A DNA stretch of 64,000 nt from CAZNPH01 sp964574985 (GCA_964574985.1 CAZNPH010000001.1:282934-346933); one strand, 5' to 3'. Shown: positions 16,555 to 26,423, counted from the first letter of the stretch. The notes: generated by a model not told the origin, from the letters alone. Program-made: numbers and translations.

Positions 16555-18735
16555 TTATAAATACTCAAAAAAATATTCTGAAACCTTCTTCATCAGATGG
16601 ATCCTGTCTTTCCCCCGCACATTGTGTTCATGCGAAGGGTAAACAAAATAATCCACCTGGATTTGCTTTTTGATGCATTCCCTTATATACAGCAAGCTGT
16701 TCTGCCAAACAACCACAGGATCCTGTGCACCGTGTATCAGCAGTTGTTTTCCCTTGTAAGTACCGGCTTTGTTGATCAAACTTGATTCCCTGTATCCTCC
16801 GGGGTTGTCCTGAGGGGTATCCATGTATCTTTCTCCGTACATGACCTCATATAACCTCCAGTCGGTGACCGGCCCTCCGGCCACGCCAACCTTGAACATC
16901 TCCGGATGGCGGTTAAGCATCAAAAGGGTCATGAACCCGCCGTAACTCCATCCATGAACACCAATGCGGTTCGAATCCACGTAATCCTGCCGCAATAGAA
17001 ATTCAATCCCCTTCATCTGGTCGTTTACTTCACAAAAACCGACATGGCGGTATATTGCATTTTCAAATTCAATGCCGCGGCTGGAAGTTCCGCGGTTATC
17101 CAGTGTGAATGACAAATAACCACGCTGGGCCATGTAATGCTGCCACATCCTGGCTCCGGCAAGCCATCTGTTTTGAACAAGCTGTGAATGGGGACCACCG
17201 TATACATACACAATGACCGGATATTTTTTGCCGTGATCAAAATCCGGGGGCAGGATCAGTCTGCCATACAGGTCATATTTTCCGTCAGCCGACTTGACGG
17301 TGATGATCCGCGTTTCTCCCAAACGGTATTCCGCAAGGGGATTTTTTGCTGAATGCAACTTTTCCAGGATATGGCCATTTTTACTCAACAGATAGTAATC
17401 CAGTGGGGTGTCTACACTGGTCAGCTCATCGATAGACAATCCCTGAAACTGGTTATAATGAATCCGGCGCCTTCCGCCCAGGGAAGTTATTTTCTGACAT
17501 CCTCCGTTGTCCATATCCGTGCTGCAGAGACAGGTGCCAAGCGGATCGTCTTTTGTCGAAAGAAAATAACATTTCTGTCCGTCCGCAGAGAACCCCACAA
17601 CTTCCTTTACGATCCATTTGCCCACGGTCAGCTGCCTGATCAGCTCACCGGAAGTATGATACAGATACAAATGCCTGTATCCGTCCCGTTCACTGATCCA
17701 GAGAAAACGGTCCGGCAACAGGGAGGAAAATATCAACGGATCTTCGGGTTCGATATATTTTGGATGCGTTTCATCAAACAGGGTTTTGATCAAACGGCCA
17801 TCCCGGGCCATAAATTTCTGCAACTTCAGATGATCCTGATCCCGGTTCAGGACTGCAATATAAATATGCTTCTCATCCGGCGCCCAGGTAATGCAGGTAA
17901 GATACTGATCTCTGCCATCACCTGACTCTGCAAAGACCAGAGCGTCCTTTTCAATACAATAGATGCCCAGTCTGACCTGTTCACTGGTTTGTCCTGCCAT
18001 GGGGTAAGGGATCATTTTCGTTCTGGCAATCCGCTGCGAAATATCCACAAGAGGATACCGGTCGACCATGGATTCATCCTTCCGGTAAAAAGCAAGGTAT
18101 CCGGATCCCGGGGACCAGAATGTACCCCTGGATATATTGAACTCCTGGCGGTGTACGTAATCATCCCCGTTCACGATGTCCGGATTCTGGTCAAAGGTGA
18201 CTTGTATCTGCCTGTTCTCACCGGCGATAAACAGATTATTACCCAAAGTATAGGCAACCATCCTGCCTGACGGCGACGGATCAATATTGTCTGCCTTTTC
18301 AGGCAAACAGATCTTTGTGGTAAATCCGTCTTCCGCCGGACAATAGACAAAAAAACATCCCCCATGCACAAAAGACAGGTTCTGGTTATCAAACCATTCA
18401 TAATCCGGAAAGCATTCCAGGGTATCATGCCCATTTTCCTCAAGTGCTGTATTGATCACTTGCAATGTGGTCAAAACTTCCTGCTTGCCCGAACGCACAT
18501 TCCGGCGGATAAGCCGTTCGTTATCCACCCAGGTATAAAAGCGGGAGGTACCCTGCCATGAAAGTCCTGACAACGGCTGTGGCCGGAGATGGGCATCCAT
18601 TCCGGAAACCGATTCATTGATTTCCAGCATCTTGTCCTGTCCGGATGTCCGGACATTACAAACGGAAGCCAACAATATGGCGTATCCGATCCACAGCTTT
18701 ATTCCGGTGTGTTTCAGATCATTTGTTGCAGGCAT
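16555..18735 (-). CDS. S9-family prolyl oligopeptidase / dipeptidyl peptidase IV-like
   Basis: 726 residues: N-terminal signal or anchor segment (LWIGYAILLASVCNVRTSG), a DPPIV_N beta-propeller (about 100-460, with FSPSGRMVAY-like blades) and a C-terminal alpha/beta-hydrolase domain. The nucleophile serine is at about residue 597 in HGWSYGGFM, the aspartate in IHGAQDPVV and the histidine at about 704 in PSHEHNV. It cleaves dipeptides after proline or alanine and is likely periplasmic, feeding peptide use. The frame opens at a TTG at 18741; the ATG at 18735 two codons further in is preferred. Convergent with the aspartyl protease (30 bases between stops). Confidence 0.93.
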   Translation of the reverse strand: MPATNDLKHTGIKLWIGYAILLASVCNVRTSGQDKMLEINESVSGMDAHLRPQPLSGLSWQGTSRFYTWVDNERLIRRNVRSGKQEVLTTLQVINTALEENGHDTLECFPDYEWFDNQNLSFVHGGCFFVYCPAEDGFTTKICLPEKADNIDPSPSGRMVAYTLGNNLFIAGENRQIQVTFDQNPDIVNGDDYVHRQEFNISRGTFWSPGSGYLAFYRKDESMVDRYPLVDISQRIARTKMIPYPMAGQTSEQVRLGIYCIEKDALVFAESGDGRDQYLTCITWAPDEKHIYIAVLNRDQDHLKLQKFMARDGRLIKTLFDETHPKYIEPEDPLIFSSLLPDRFLWISERDGYRHLYLYHTSGELIRQLTVGKWIVKEVVGFSADGQKCYFLSTKDDPLGTCLCSTDMDNGGCQKITSLGGRRRIHYNQFQGLSIDELTSVDTPLDYYLLSKNGHILEKLHSAKNPLAEYRLGETRIITVKSADGKYDLYGRLILPPDFDHGKKYPVIVYVYGGPHSQLVQNRWLAGARMWQHYMAQRGYLSFTLDNRGTSSRGIEFENAIYRHVGFCEVNDQMKGIEFLLRQDYVDSNRIGVHGWSYGGFMTLLMLNRHPEMFKVGVAGGPVTDWRLYEVMYGERYMDTPQDNPGGYRESSLINKAGTYKGKQLLIHGAQDPVVVWQNSLLYIRECIKKQIQVDYFVYPSHEHNVRGKDRIHLMKKVSEYFFEYL

Positions 18736-18781
18736 AATCAATGGTCAATGAGGAAATCATGCATATCCTAAATTAACGAAA

Positions 18782-18815
18782 TTTGGCTCTATTTTTCAAT
18801 TATTTACTATATTTC
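18782..18815 (+). promoter_or_regulatory. Probable Bacteroidota-type promoter of the ABCG-type transporter gene
   Basis: A TTTG at 18782-18785 is followed 22 bases later by TATATTTC at 18808-18815, one base off the Bacteroidota -7 consensus TAnnTTTG. The start codon of the transporter is at 18858, which allows a leader of about 35 bases. Spacing and position fit; no experiment supports it. Confidence 0.5.
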
Positions 18816-18857
18816 GAATGGCAACGCGGATATTCATGAATTCATTATTGATCTGCT

Positions 18858-21800
18858 ATGAGTGAAAAGATATTGAAGGCACTGATGCAACTTTTTGCCA
18901 TCATTGCCCGCCCCGAAAGCAACCGGACAGATCGCCGGACAGTGGTGGAATCGTTTCTGAAACGGCAATTGAACCAGGAGATCGTTCAGGAATATCTGAA
19001 AGTCTTTGATGAATACTACCGGATTCATCAGGAAAAACAAAAAGATACATCGAAAAAGAAAAGACTCATTTCCTCCAGTTCGGTCAGGGTGCTCAAGATA
19101 TGTACCGCCATCAATGAAGAACTGGTGCAGCAGCAGAAAATAATCGTACTGATTCAGTTGCTTGAATTCGTGAAATCGGACATCAATGAGGTTACGGACC
19201 AGGAAATGGAATTCGTTAAAACGGTTGCAGAAACTTTCAATGTGCCCGAAGAAGAATTTGAAAGGATCAAGGAATTCGTATTGTTTTCATTTGACAAGAT
19301 CCCGGATTCGCCGAATCTTCTCCTGATCGACAGCAATGATGAAAGTTCCGGAAGAAACAGAAAGCATATCCATATCAAATCCCTGCAGGGACAGATCAGG
19401 ATCCTGAACATCCGGAGCGCCAACATGTATTGTATCCGGTACATGGGGAAAAGCGAGATGGAACTGAACAGCCAGTTGATCCAGGAAGACAAGGTATATG
19501 TCTTTACGGGCGGTTCTTCCCTTCGGAATCAGCAGATCAAACCCATTTACTACAGTGACGTTGTCAGCAAATTCCATGTCGACAGGATAAAGGACCGGAT
19601 CATCTTTGAAGTTGACAACATTGAATACAGATTCAAAGCCGGCAACTATGGTCTCCACGACATGAGCTTTTCAGAACAGTCCGGGCGGATGGTCGGTATT
19701 ATGGGAGCGAGCGGGGCGGGAAAATCCACGCTGCTGAATGTTCTGAACGGATCTGAGAAACCCACCTCGGGAACCGTAAATATCAACGGGTTCAATATCC
19801 ACACCCAGAAAGAACATATCGAGGGGATCATCGGTCATGTATCCCAGGACGACCTGCTGATGGAAGACCTTACCGTATATCAGAACCTGTACTACAATGC
19901 CAAACTCTGCTTTGACAATTATTCGGACGATCAGGTCAGAAAAACAGTGGACAGCACACTTGAAAACCTCGGCTTATACGAGATCAGGGATATCCAGGTA
20001 GGAAGCCCCCTGAACAAAAAGATCAGTGGCGGACAACGAAAACGGCTCAATATTGCACTGGAACTCATCCGGGAACCGGCAGTCCTGTTCCTGGATGAAC
20101 CCACATCCGGACTTTCCTCAAGGGATTCGGAGAACATCATGGACCTGCTGAAGGAATTGACCCTGAGAGGCAAGCTGGTTTTTGTTGTGATCCATCAGCC
20201 CTCATCTGAAATATTCAAGATGTTTGACCGGCTGCTTATCCTGGATACAGGAGGGTATCTGATCTACAACGGAGATCCCATCGAATCGATCATCTATTTC
20301 AAATCCAGGATCCACCATGCCAACTGGAATGAAAGCGAATGTCACTGCTGCGGAAATGTAAATTCCGAACAGGTTTTCAATATTGTTGAATCCAATGTTC
20401 TGGATGAATATGGCAAACTGACCAAAACCAGGAAAATTTCCCCTCCTGAGTGGTATGAATATTTCAAGGAACTGGATGTTCCCAAACCCGAAAAAGATCC
20501 GGAAGAACTGCATATCCCGGAAATATCCTTCAAAATACCCAACAAGTTAAGGCAATTCTGGCTTTTTGTCAAAAGAGACCTGTTATCAAAACTCGCGAAT
20601 ACCCAATATCTTGTCATCAATTTCCTGGAAGCTCCCGTACTGGCATTTCTTTTATCCTATATCATAAGATACTATAATGTCAACATAACCAACCAATACG
20701 GATATACCCTGGAAGGGAACAGTAATCTTCCGGTTTATATTTTCATGTCGGTGATCGTGGCCATATTCATGGGCTTGACGGTTAGTGCCGAAGAGATCAT
20801 CAAGGACAGGAAAATATTGAAACGTGAAGCATTTCTGAACCTGGGCTGGTCCAGTTACCTGTTGTCAAAAGTATTTATTCTTATGGGGTTGTCGGCCATT
20901 CAGGCATTTGCATTTGTCCTGGTGGGCAATGCGATCATGGAGATCCGGAATATGTATTTTGAATACTGGCTTATTTTGTTCAGTGCATTCGTATCATCCA
21001 ACATGATGGGGCTTCTGATCTCCGACTCCTTTAAAACCGTGGTGACCATATATATTCTGATCCCTTTTCTCGTAATTCCCCAGATCATCCTGAGCGGTAT
21101 CATTGTAAAATATGAAAAATTGAATCCGGACATTTCATCGCCTACGAAAATACCCTTTTATGGTGAAATCATCACTGCCCGCTGGGCTTATGAAGCATTG
21201 GCAGTTTATCAGTTCATCAACAATGATTTCCAGAGAAAATTCTATCCGTATGACAAGGTCATGAGCATTGCCGGCTATAAAAAAGACTATTGGACGGTAA
21301 ACCTTATGAACAAACTTGAAAACATTGAGCGCAACCTGGACAATCCCGCCAAAAAGAAAGAAATTATCTCTGATCTGGAAGTTTTGCGAAATGAGATCAA
21401 CAAAGAAACGGACAAGAACCGGCATATAAAATTCAGCAATACCGAGAACCTGGTTTACGATAAGCTGTCCGGATCAATGATCCGGGAAGTCAGGGATTAC
21501 CTTGAACTCATTAAAAGGTATAACATCAAATTATACAACAAAGCCAACCGGGGCAAGGACCAGCTTAAGACCGAACTGCAAAATACCCCTGAAAAGAAAG
21601 AAAAGTATTTCCTCACCAAAAGACAGCACAACAACGAGACCCTTGAAGAGTTTGTAACCAACTCCAACGTAATGGAAAGGATCATCGAATACAAGGGTGA
21701 ACTGTTCCAGAAGATCAACCCGGTCTATAAGGATCCGGGCTGCAAGCTGATCAAGGCACATTTCTATGCACCCAGGAAACAGGTATTCGGCCGTTTTTTC

Positions 21801-21938
21801 AGCACTTTCAGCGTCAACACTGCCGTTATCTGGTTCATGACCCTTCTTCTGTATATTTTGCTGTATTACAGGGTTCTGAACAAAACACTTGCTGGTTTCG
21901 AAAGTCTTTCTGACCGGATAATGAAGAAATCCGAATAG
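18858..21938 (+). CDS. ABCG-type transporter fused to an N-terminal helical (TerB-like) and FHA-like region
   Basis: A 1026-residue multi-domain protein. Residues about 1-165 are helical and resemble TerB-type metal/tellurite domains. About 170-260 is a beta-rich FHA-like segment. The ATPase follows with Walker A GASGAGKSTLLN (about 281-290), signature SGGQRKRLNIALEL and Walker B AVLFLDEPTSGLSS, then an H-loop VIHQPSSE. A CxxC-like pair (ECHCCGN) sits after the ATPase. The C-terminal part has six predicted membrane segments in two groups (about 590-780 and after 970) with a long soluble insertion (about 800-960) between. The arrangement (ATPase before membrane domain) is that of ABCG half-transporters, and the FHA-like region recalls ABCG proteins of other bacteria. 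The substrate is unknown. Single-gene unit. Confidence 0.85.
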   Translation: MSEKILKALMQLFAIIARPESNRTDRRTVVESFLKRQLNQEIVQEYLKVFDEYYRIHQEKQKDTSKKKRLISSSSVRVLKICTAINEELVQQQKIIVLIQLLEFVKSDINEVTDQEMEFVKTVAETFNVPEEEFERIKEFVLFSFDKIPDSPNLLLIDSNDESSGRNRKHIHIKSLQGQIRILNIRSANMYCIRYMGKSEMELNSQLIQEDKVYVFTGGSSLRNQQIKPIYYSDVVSKFHVDRIKDRIIFEVDNIEYRFKAGNYGLHDMSFSEQSGRMVGIMGASGAGKSTLLNVLNGSEKPTSGTVNINGFNIHTQKEHIEGIIGHVSQDDLLMEDLTVYQNLYYNAKLCFDNYSDDQVRKTVDSTLENLGLYEIRDIQVGSPLNKKISGGQRKRLNIALELIREPAVLFLDEPTSGLSSRDSENIMDLLKELTLRGKLVFVVIHQPSSEIFKMFDRLLILDTGGYLIYNGDPIESIIYFKSRIHHANWNESECHCCGNVNSEQVFNIVESNVLDEYGKLTKTRKISPPEWYEYFKELDVPKPEKDPEELHIPEISFKIPNKLRQFWLFVKRDLLSKLANTQYLVINFLEAPVLAFLLSYIIRYYNVNITNQYGYTLEGNSNLPVYIFMSVIVAIFMGLTVSAEEIIKDRKILKREAFLNLGWSSYLLSKVFILMGLSAIQAFAFVLVGNAIMEIRNMYFEYWLILFSAFVSSNMMGLLISDSFKTVVTIYILIPFLVIPQIILSGIIVKYEKLNPDISSPTKIPFYGEIITARWAYEALAVYQFINNDFQRKFYPYDKVMSIAGYKKDYWTVNLMNKLENIERNLDNPAKKKEIISDLEVLRNEINKETDKNRHIKFSNTENLVYDKLSGSMIREVRDYLELIKRYNIKLYNKANRGKDQLKTELQNTPEKKEKYFLTKRQHNNETLEEFVTNSNVMERIIEYKGELFQKINPVYKDPGCKLIKAHFYAPRKQVFGRFFSTFSVNTAVIWFMTLLLYILLYYRVLNKTLAGFESLSDRIMKKSE

Positions 21939-21954
21939 ATCCGGTCAAATAGAA

Positions 21955-21987
21955 AAAGCCACCTCGGCAGGGATATGAGGCAGCTTT
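21955..21987 (-). terminator. Rho-independent-like terminator after siaC
   Basis: On the minus strand GAAAGC and GGCTTTTTC flank a hairpin whose inner stem is CCTC/GAGG, with a small ca/tg internal loop, followed by a T run (TTTTTC). It lies 36 bases past the siaC stop. The plus-strand copy has only three Ts after the stem, so termination of the transporter gene by it is less likely. Confidence 0.55.
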
Positions 21988-22023
21988 CAAAAAAAATACC
22001 ATATTCAACAGAACATGCGTCTG

Positions 22024-22404
22024 TTACTCAACGATCTCAATCATTTTAAAAGGAACCCGGATGATGGATTCGTAATCTTCACCGGCTTCCAGCATATCTT
22101 CATCATCTTCCTCATAATACCAATTTACCTGCACGTCATTCTTGGCTTTATGAATGGCTTCCAGCTTCTTAAAAACATCCAGGATACACTTGGATGAACT
22201 GGTATTGAAATACTCCAACTGAATATTTACGGTTGTCTTCCCGGCAGGTCCATTGGCATATTCCTCCAGCCAGTCAACAAGTGGCTTGTAAAATTCGATC
22301 GAATTCTCGGGAATGGATCTTCCCTTGATTTCAACCAAGCCCTTTTCGGCATCAAAATTAACTGTTGGCGTTTTGGGTGTTCCTTCAATTGAAATTGGTT
22401 CCAT
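22024..22404 (-). CDS. siaC: SiaC-family regulatory phosphoprotein (DUF1987)
   Basis: A 126-residue protein of the family of SiaC, which in Pseudomonas aeruginosa is phosphorylated by SiaB on Thr68 and in its unphosphorylated form activates the diguanylate cyclase SiaD. The matching threonine is present here at residue 68 in YFNTSSSKCI, the same position as in the reference protein. The N-terminus (TPTVNFDAEKGLVEIKGRS) is also typical. It is 26 bases downstream of SiaB. No SiaD or SiaA phosphatase gene is in the window, so the output (a c-di-GMP enzyme or another target) is unknown. Confidence 0.9.
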   Translation of the reverse strand: MEPISIEGTPKTPTVNFDAEKGLVEIKGRSIPENSIEFYKPLVDWLEEYANGPAGKTTVNIQLEYFNTSSSKCILDVFKKLEAIHKAKNDVQVNWYYEEDDEDMLEAGEDYESIIRVPFKMIEIVE

Positions 22405-22430
22405 ACTATTAAAAAATTAGTAATTTATTC

Positions 22431-22985
22431 TTAATTAGAAATATAAACATCCAGACTGAAAAAATAATATTCATCATTATAATTCTGAAAGGAATACTTG
22501 AGTTTATTACCTGTTTTCCGCGCAATATCAACCAATCCGAGTCCTCCTCCACCTTTTGCGGATAACTTCTGATGATTCAGAATAAACTTGTACATATCCT
22601 TGAGCTCCTCTTTGGACAATGAATTGATTTTGTCTATTTTGTCTTTCAGGAATTTGATTTTTCCCGAGCTGATAAAATTGCCTGTGGTAATCTTGTATTT
22701 GTCGTCCAACCGGGCAATGACAAGAACGCCAAATTTGGAATTGAACTGGTCTTTGAGCGGTTCCGGAAGGTCTTCCACATGATGATAGAGATTTTGTAAA
22801 CTCTCCACCAGTACATTGTATATCTTTTTTCTCAATTTGGCCTGTTCATTCGCCTCTTCCAGCTTGGCTTCAATATTTTCCAGAACGCTATTTATCAAAT
22901 CAGTACTGATGCTTCCCTTATAGGCAAGAAGAACGTCCCCACTACCGTTAAGCCTGGAATAATACTCATTCACATCAAAGCTCAT
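22431..22985 (-). CDS. siaB: SiaB-family protein kinase
   Basis: A 184-residue kinase-like protein (DUF6272). An N-box-like segment LVESLQNLYHHVE and a glycine-rich loop KGGGGLGLVDIARKTGN give it a GHKL-type ATP-binding core, comparable with anti-sigma kinases. In P. aeruginosa SiaB phosphorylates SiaC. No membrane span. The promoter in front is one of the best in the window (see 23020-23049). The downstream siaC gene would be its substrate. Partner phosphatase not adjacent; two STAS proteins elsewhere in the window belong to the same kind of signalling. Confidence 0.88.
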   Translation of the reverse strand: MSFDVNEYYSRLNGSGDVLLAYKGSISTDLINSVLENIEAKLEEANEQAKLRKKIYNVLVESLQNLYHHVEDLPEPLKDQFNSKFGVLVIARLDDKYKITTGNFISSGKIKFLKDKIDKINSLSKEELKDMYKFILNHQKLSAKGGGGLGLVDIARKTGNKLKYSFQNYNDEYYFFSLDVYISN

Positions 22986-23019
22986 TGGGCTTGTATTTAT
23001 ATTATAATAACCCGCTCAG

Positions 23020-23049
23020 CAAATATAGTAAAAATAATTACTCAACAAA
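23020..23049 (-). promoter_or_regulatory. Promoter of the siaB-siaC operon
   Basis: On the minus strand TTTG (plus coordinates 23046-23049) is followed after 18 bases by TATATTTG (23020-23027), a full match to the Bacteroidota -33/-7 consensus. The siaB start codon is at 22985, giving a leader of about 28 bases. Confidence 0.72.
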
Positions 23050-23149
23050 ACGCCGGAAGACCATTGCCATATATATGGAAAACGAACATCATTTATTCAT
23101 TTTTGCACTTTAATAAGGTCTGGAAATCCCGGACCATCCTCCGGAGAAA

Positions 23150-24754
23150 TCAATTGACAATCAAGGCGTGATACGCAGACTCGTTATTAAGGAGTTCAAC
23201 CGCTTTGTTTACCGCCGGATTTGCACTGTTCATGATCTCATAGAATTCGCTTGTATTCCACAGATCACGCGCAACATATGCTTTCATTACAAGGCCTATG
23301 TGCTCTTCCGACCTTTCATAGCCCTTCCGGTCCATTTCCAGTCCTTTTTCCCCGGCAAATTCCACAAGTTCCTTCATGAGGGCGTCCCCGGGAAAAGTTC
23401 CTTCTTTAAACGATTTGAAATCGGAGTATTCATTCATTAGTTCATTCCGGTTCCGGTCAATATAATCCAACACAAAAAAGTTCAGTATTCCACGATTCAA
23501 AAGTTTACGGTAGTAGCCGGAATAATAGGAAGTATCCAGGGGAACAAAATAATCGGGCATGATCCCTCCCCCGCCGTACACGCTCCTTTGATTCTTCAAT
23601 GTCCGGTAATGAAGGGAATCAGGAAAGACAATGCTGTCTGAGGAATTGAGTTCGCCATTTTTTATCCGTTTGATCAGGTCCCTGGAGTAGTCGGTATACC
23701 CTTTTTCATATGGTTTCTGAATGATACGGCCGGTAGGTGTATGGTACCTTGCAATGGTCAGCCTGATCATCGAACCGTCATTCAGTTTGAGCGGACGCTG
23801 GACAAGACCCTTTCCAAAAGAACGCCTGCCGACAATCAGTCCCCGGTCCCAGTCCTGAATCGCACCGGCCACAATTTCACTTGCAGAGGCCGATCCTTCA
23901 TCAATGATCACAATAACCCTGCCTTGATGAAAGACTCCTTCCCCGGAAGCAAAATATTCCCTTTTCTCGTGATGAACACCTTCGGTGTATACGATCAGTT
24001 TACGATCATCCAAGAACTGATCGGCCAGTTTTACGGCAACATCAAGATAACCTCCACCATTCCCCGAGAGATCAAGAATGAGATCATCAACCTTCTTCTC
24101 CCTGAGCTCTTGATAAGCTTTATTGAATTCATCCGGACTGGTAAAGGCAAAACGGTTCAGCTTGATGTAAGCGATTTTCGGAGTGATCATATATGAGGCA
24201 TCCAAACTGTAAATGGGTATCTTGTCCCGGATGATGGTGAATTCCAGCAAATCCTTTATGCCTCTTCTTGCAACGGTTACATTTACCCTGGTCCCTTTTT
24301 CACCGCGTAATTCCGAGATCACATCGGCATTGGTGATACCGGTCCCGGCCACATTTTTCCCTTCAATTTTCACGATCCGGTCACCTGAAACAATGCCAAC
24401 ACGTTCAGAAGGTCCGCCAGGAATGGGATTGATCACAAATATGGTATCCCTCAAAATATTGAAACTTATCCCGATCCCTTCGAAGTTTCCCTGCAGCGGC
24501 TCGCTCATCTTCCTGACTTCTTCCCGGGTCAAATAGGTTGAATGCGGATCAAGCTCTTTCAGCATACCGATAATCGCTTCTTCAACAAGCCGGGATTTGT
24601 TTACACTGTCGACATAATACTTGTCAACCCAATTCAATGCCTGTCCGAATTTTACCGCTTCCTCATTAAATATCTGGGCCCGGACATCAATCCGTCCAAA
24701 AACAGAAAAAACCAGTAAAACAAAACACAGCAACAACTTTCCATTTCTTCTCAT
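23150..24754 (-). CDS. S41-family C-terminal processing peptidase
   Basis: 534 residues: signal peptide (MRRNGKLLLCFVLLVFSVFG), a helical region, a PDZ domain (about 80-160, VGIVSGDRIVKIEG) and the tail-specific protease domain. The Ser nucleophile is in DEGSASASEIV and the Lys general base in SFGKGLVQ, the Ser/Lys dyad of CtpA/Prc. It degrades or processes periplasmic proteins after recognising C-termini. A C-terminal helical extension (about 420-534) is usual in Bacteroidota members. It lies 108 bases downstream of guaA and may have its own promoter, though none of consensus quality was found. Confidence 0.94.
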   Translation of the reverse strand: MRRNGKLLLCFVLLVFSVFGRIDVRAQIFNEEAVKFGQALNWVDKYYVDSVNKSRLVEEAIIGMLKELDPHSTYLTREEVRKMSEPLQGNFEGIGISFNILRDTIFVINPIPGGPSERVGIVSGDRIVKIEGKNVAGTGITNADVISELRGEKGTRVNVTVARRGIKDLLEFTIIRDKIPIYSLDASYMITPKIAYIKLNRFAFTSPDEFNKAYQELREKKVDDLILDLSGNGGGYLDVAVKLADQFLDDRKLIVYTEGVHHEKREYFASGEGVFHQGRVIVIIDEGSASASEIVAGAIQDWDRGLIVGRRSFGKGLVQRPLKLNDGSMIRLTIARYHTPTGRIIQKPYEKGYTDYSRDLIKRIKNGELNSSDSIVFPDSLHYRTLKNQRSVYGGGGIMPDYFVPLDTSYYSGYYRKLLNRGILNFFVLDYIDRNRNELMNEYSDFKSFKEGTFPGDALMKELVEFAGEKGLEMDRKGYERSEEHIGLVMKAYVARDLWNTSEFYEIMNSANPAVNKAVELLNNESAYHALIVN

Positions 24755-24862
24755 TCGATATGAATTTAGTTGAAATACAATTTAATCAGTTTGTTCAAAT
24801 AAAAACGTTTTTTTGGTTACAAAGTTTGCAAATTCCGTTCCGCAATTCTTAAAAGGTCATAA

Positions 24863-26392
24863 TTATTCCCATTCTATGGTTGCCGGAGGTTTTGAACTGA
24901 TATCATAAACCACCCTGTTCACCCCCTTTATCTTGTTTATGATTTCGTTGGATATTTTTCCAAGGAACTCGTAAGGCAATTGAGACCAGTCTGCCGTCAT
25001 CCCGTCGGTGGATTCAACCGCCCGGAGGGCGACCACCCTTTCATAGGTGCGTTCATCCCCCATAACCCCCACTGAATGAATGGGCAACAAAATGGCAGCC
25101 GCCTGCCATACATGATCATACAGATCATACTCCTTCAATCCGCGGATAAATACATCATCCACCTTCTGAAGAATGGCAATATTTTCCCTGGTGATCTCCC
25201 CCACAATCCTGACCGCGAGTCCGGGCCCCGGAAAAGGATGCCGGTTCAGAATAACATCCTTCAGGCCAAGTACCTTACCAATATTCCTGACTTCATCCTT
25301 AAAAAGCAGTTTCAGGGGTTCAACCACCCTGAGATTCATCTTTTCAGGCAATCCACCCACATTATGATGAGATTTGATCTTTGCAGAGGGTCCGTTGACT
25401 GAAACGGATTCAATAACATCAGGATAAATGGTTCCCTGTGCCAGCCATCTGATATTTTTGATCCTGACCGCCTCGGCCTCGAATATTTCAACGAAATTCC
25501 TGCCAATGATCTTCCTTTTTCTCTCCGGATCGGACACGCCCGAGAGGTCATCCAGAAATTGAGCAGAAGCATCCACACCATGGATATTCAATCCCATTTC
25601 CTTGTATGAATCCAAAACAATCCGGTATTCATTCTTCCGCAGCAAACCATTGTTTACAAATATTCCGGTCAATTGTGAGCCGACTGCTTTATGGAGCAAC
25701 AGGGCTGTTACCGATGAATCAACGCCACCGGACAATCCCAGTATGATTTTGTCTTTTCCGAGCAATGATCTCAATTCCCCGATCTTCTGCTCAATGATCG
25801 AACCGGCAGTCCATGATTGCCTGCAACCGCATATATTGACCAGAAAATTCCTGAGAATATCTTTCCCGTTTGGAGTATGATACACTTCCGGATGAAACTG
25901 AAGTCCGTATACATCCTGCTTCCTTATCCTGAAGGCCCCCACGTGGATATCTTCCGTACCGGCCAGTACATCAAATCCTTCCGGCAACCTGGAAATTGTA
26001 TCACCATGAGACATCCAGACTTGTGCGTGTTCAGGGATATGATCAAATAAAGGGGTCTCTGTTTTTATAAATTTCAGATTGGCTCTGCCATATTCCCTCG
26101 AACTGGACGGAAGGACCTCTCCGCCATGATTATGAACAAGATACTGTGCCCCGTAACAAATCCCGAGCAAGGGGATATGACCGGTGATACCCGAAAGATC
26201 GGGATGAGGAGCGTTTTTATCCAGAACGGAAAAAGGACTCCCTGACAGGATTATACCTTTGACACCGGTGTCTGGTTTGGAAATCCTTTGGAAAGGGAAA
26301 ATCTCACAAAAAACATTCAATTCCCTGATTCTTCTTGCGATCAACTGGGTATACTGGGAACCGAAATCGTATATCAATATTTTTTCCTGCAT
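24863..26392 (-). CDS. guaA: GMP synthase (glutamine-hydrolysing)
   Basis: Converts XMP to GMP using ATP and glutamine. The N-terminal class I glutaminase has the nucleophile cysteine in GICYGAQYLV and the histidine/glutamate pair in LQFHPEVYH. The ATP pyrophosphatase domain carries GLSGGVDSSVTALL, and the C-terminal dimerisation domain contains RHPFPGPGLAVRI. The length (509 residues) is normal for two-domain GuaA. The gene has its own promoter inside the 3' end of rnz. The nearby purine genes usually linked with guaA are absent. Confidence 0.97.
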   Translation of the reverse strand: MQEKILIYDFGSQYTQLIARRIRELNVFCEIFPFQRISKPDTGVKGIILSGSPFSVLDKNAPHPDLSGITGHIPLLGICYGAQYLVHNHGGEVLPSSSREYGRANLKFIKTETPLFDHIPEHAQVWMSHGDTISRLPEGFDVLAGTEDIHVGAFRIRKQDVYGLQFHPEVYHTPNGKDILRNFLVNICGCRQSWTAGSIIEQKIGELRSLLGKDKIILGLSGGVDSSVTALLLHKAVGSQLTGIFVNNGLLRKNEYRIVLDSYKEMGLNIHGVDASAQFLDDLSGVSDPERKRKIIGRNFVEIFEAEAVRIKNIRWLAQGTIYPDVIESVSVNGPSAKIKSHHNVGGLPEKMNLRVVEPLKLLFKDEVRNIGKVLGLKDVILNRHPFPGPGLAVRIVGEITRENIAILQKVDDVFIRGLKEYDLYDHVWQAAAILLPIHSVGVMGDERTYERVVALRAVESTDGMTADWSQLPYEFLGKISNEIINKIKGVNRVVYDISSKPPATIEWE

Positions 26393-26423
26393 GACACGAG
26401 CCGGAAAAAGGAACTTCCGGATT

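Noticed and set aside
16529..16560. Terminator between the aspartyl protease and the S9 peptidase
   Set aside because: A 5-base stem (CCGGT/ACCGG) is present, but with a weak T tract; not strong enough to list.
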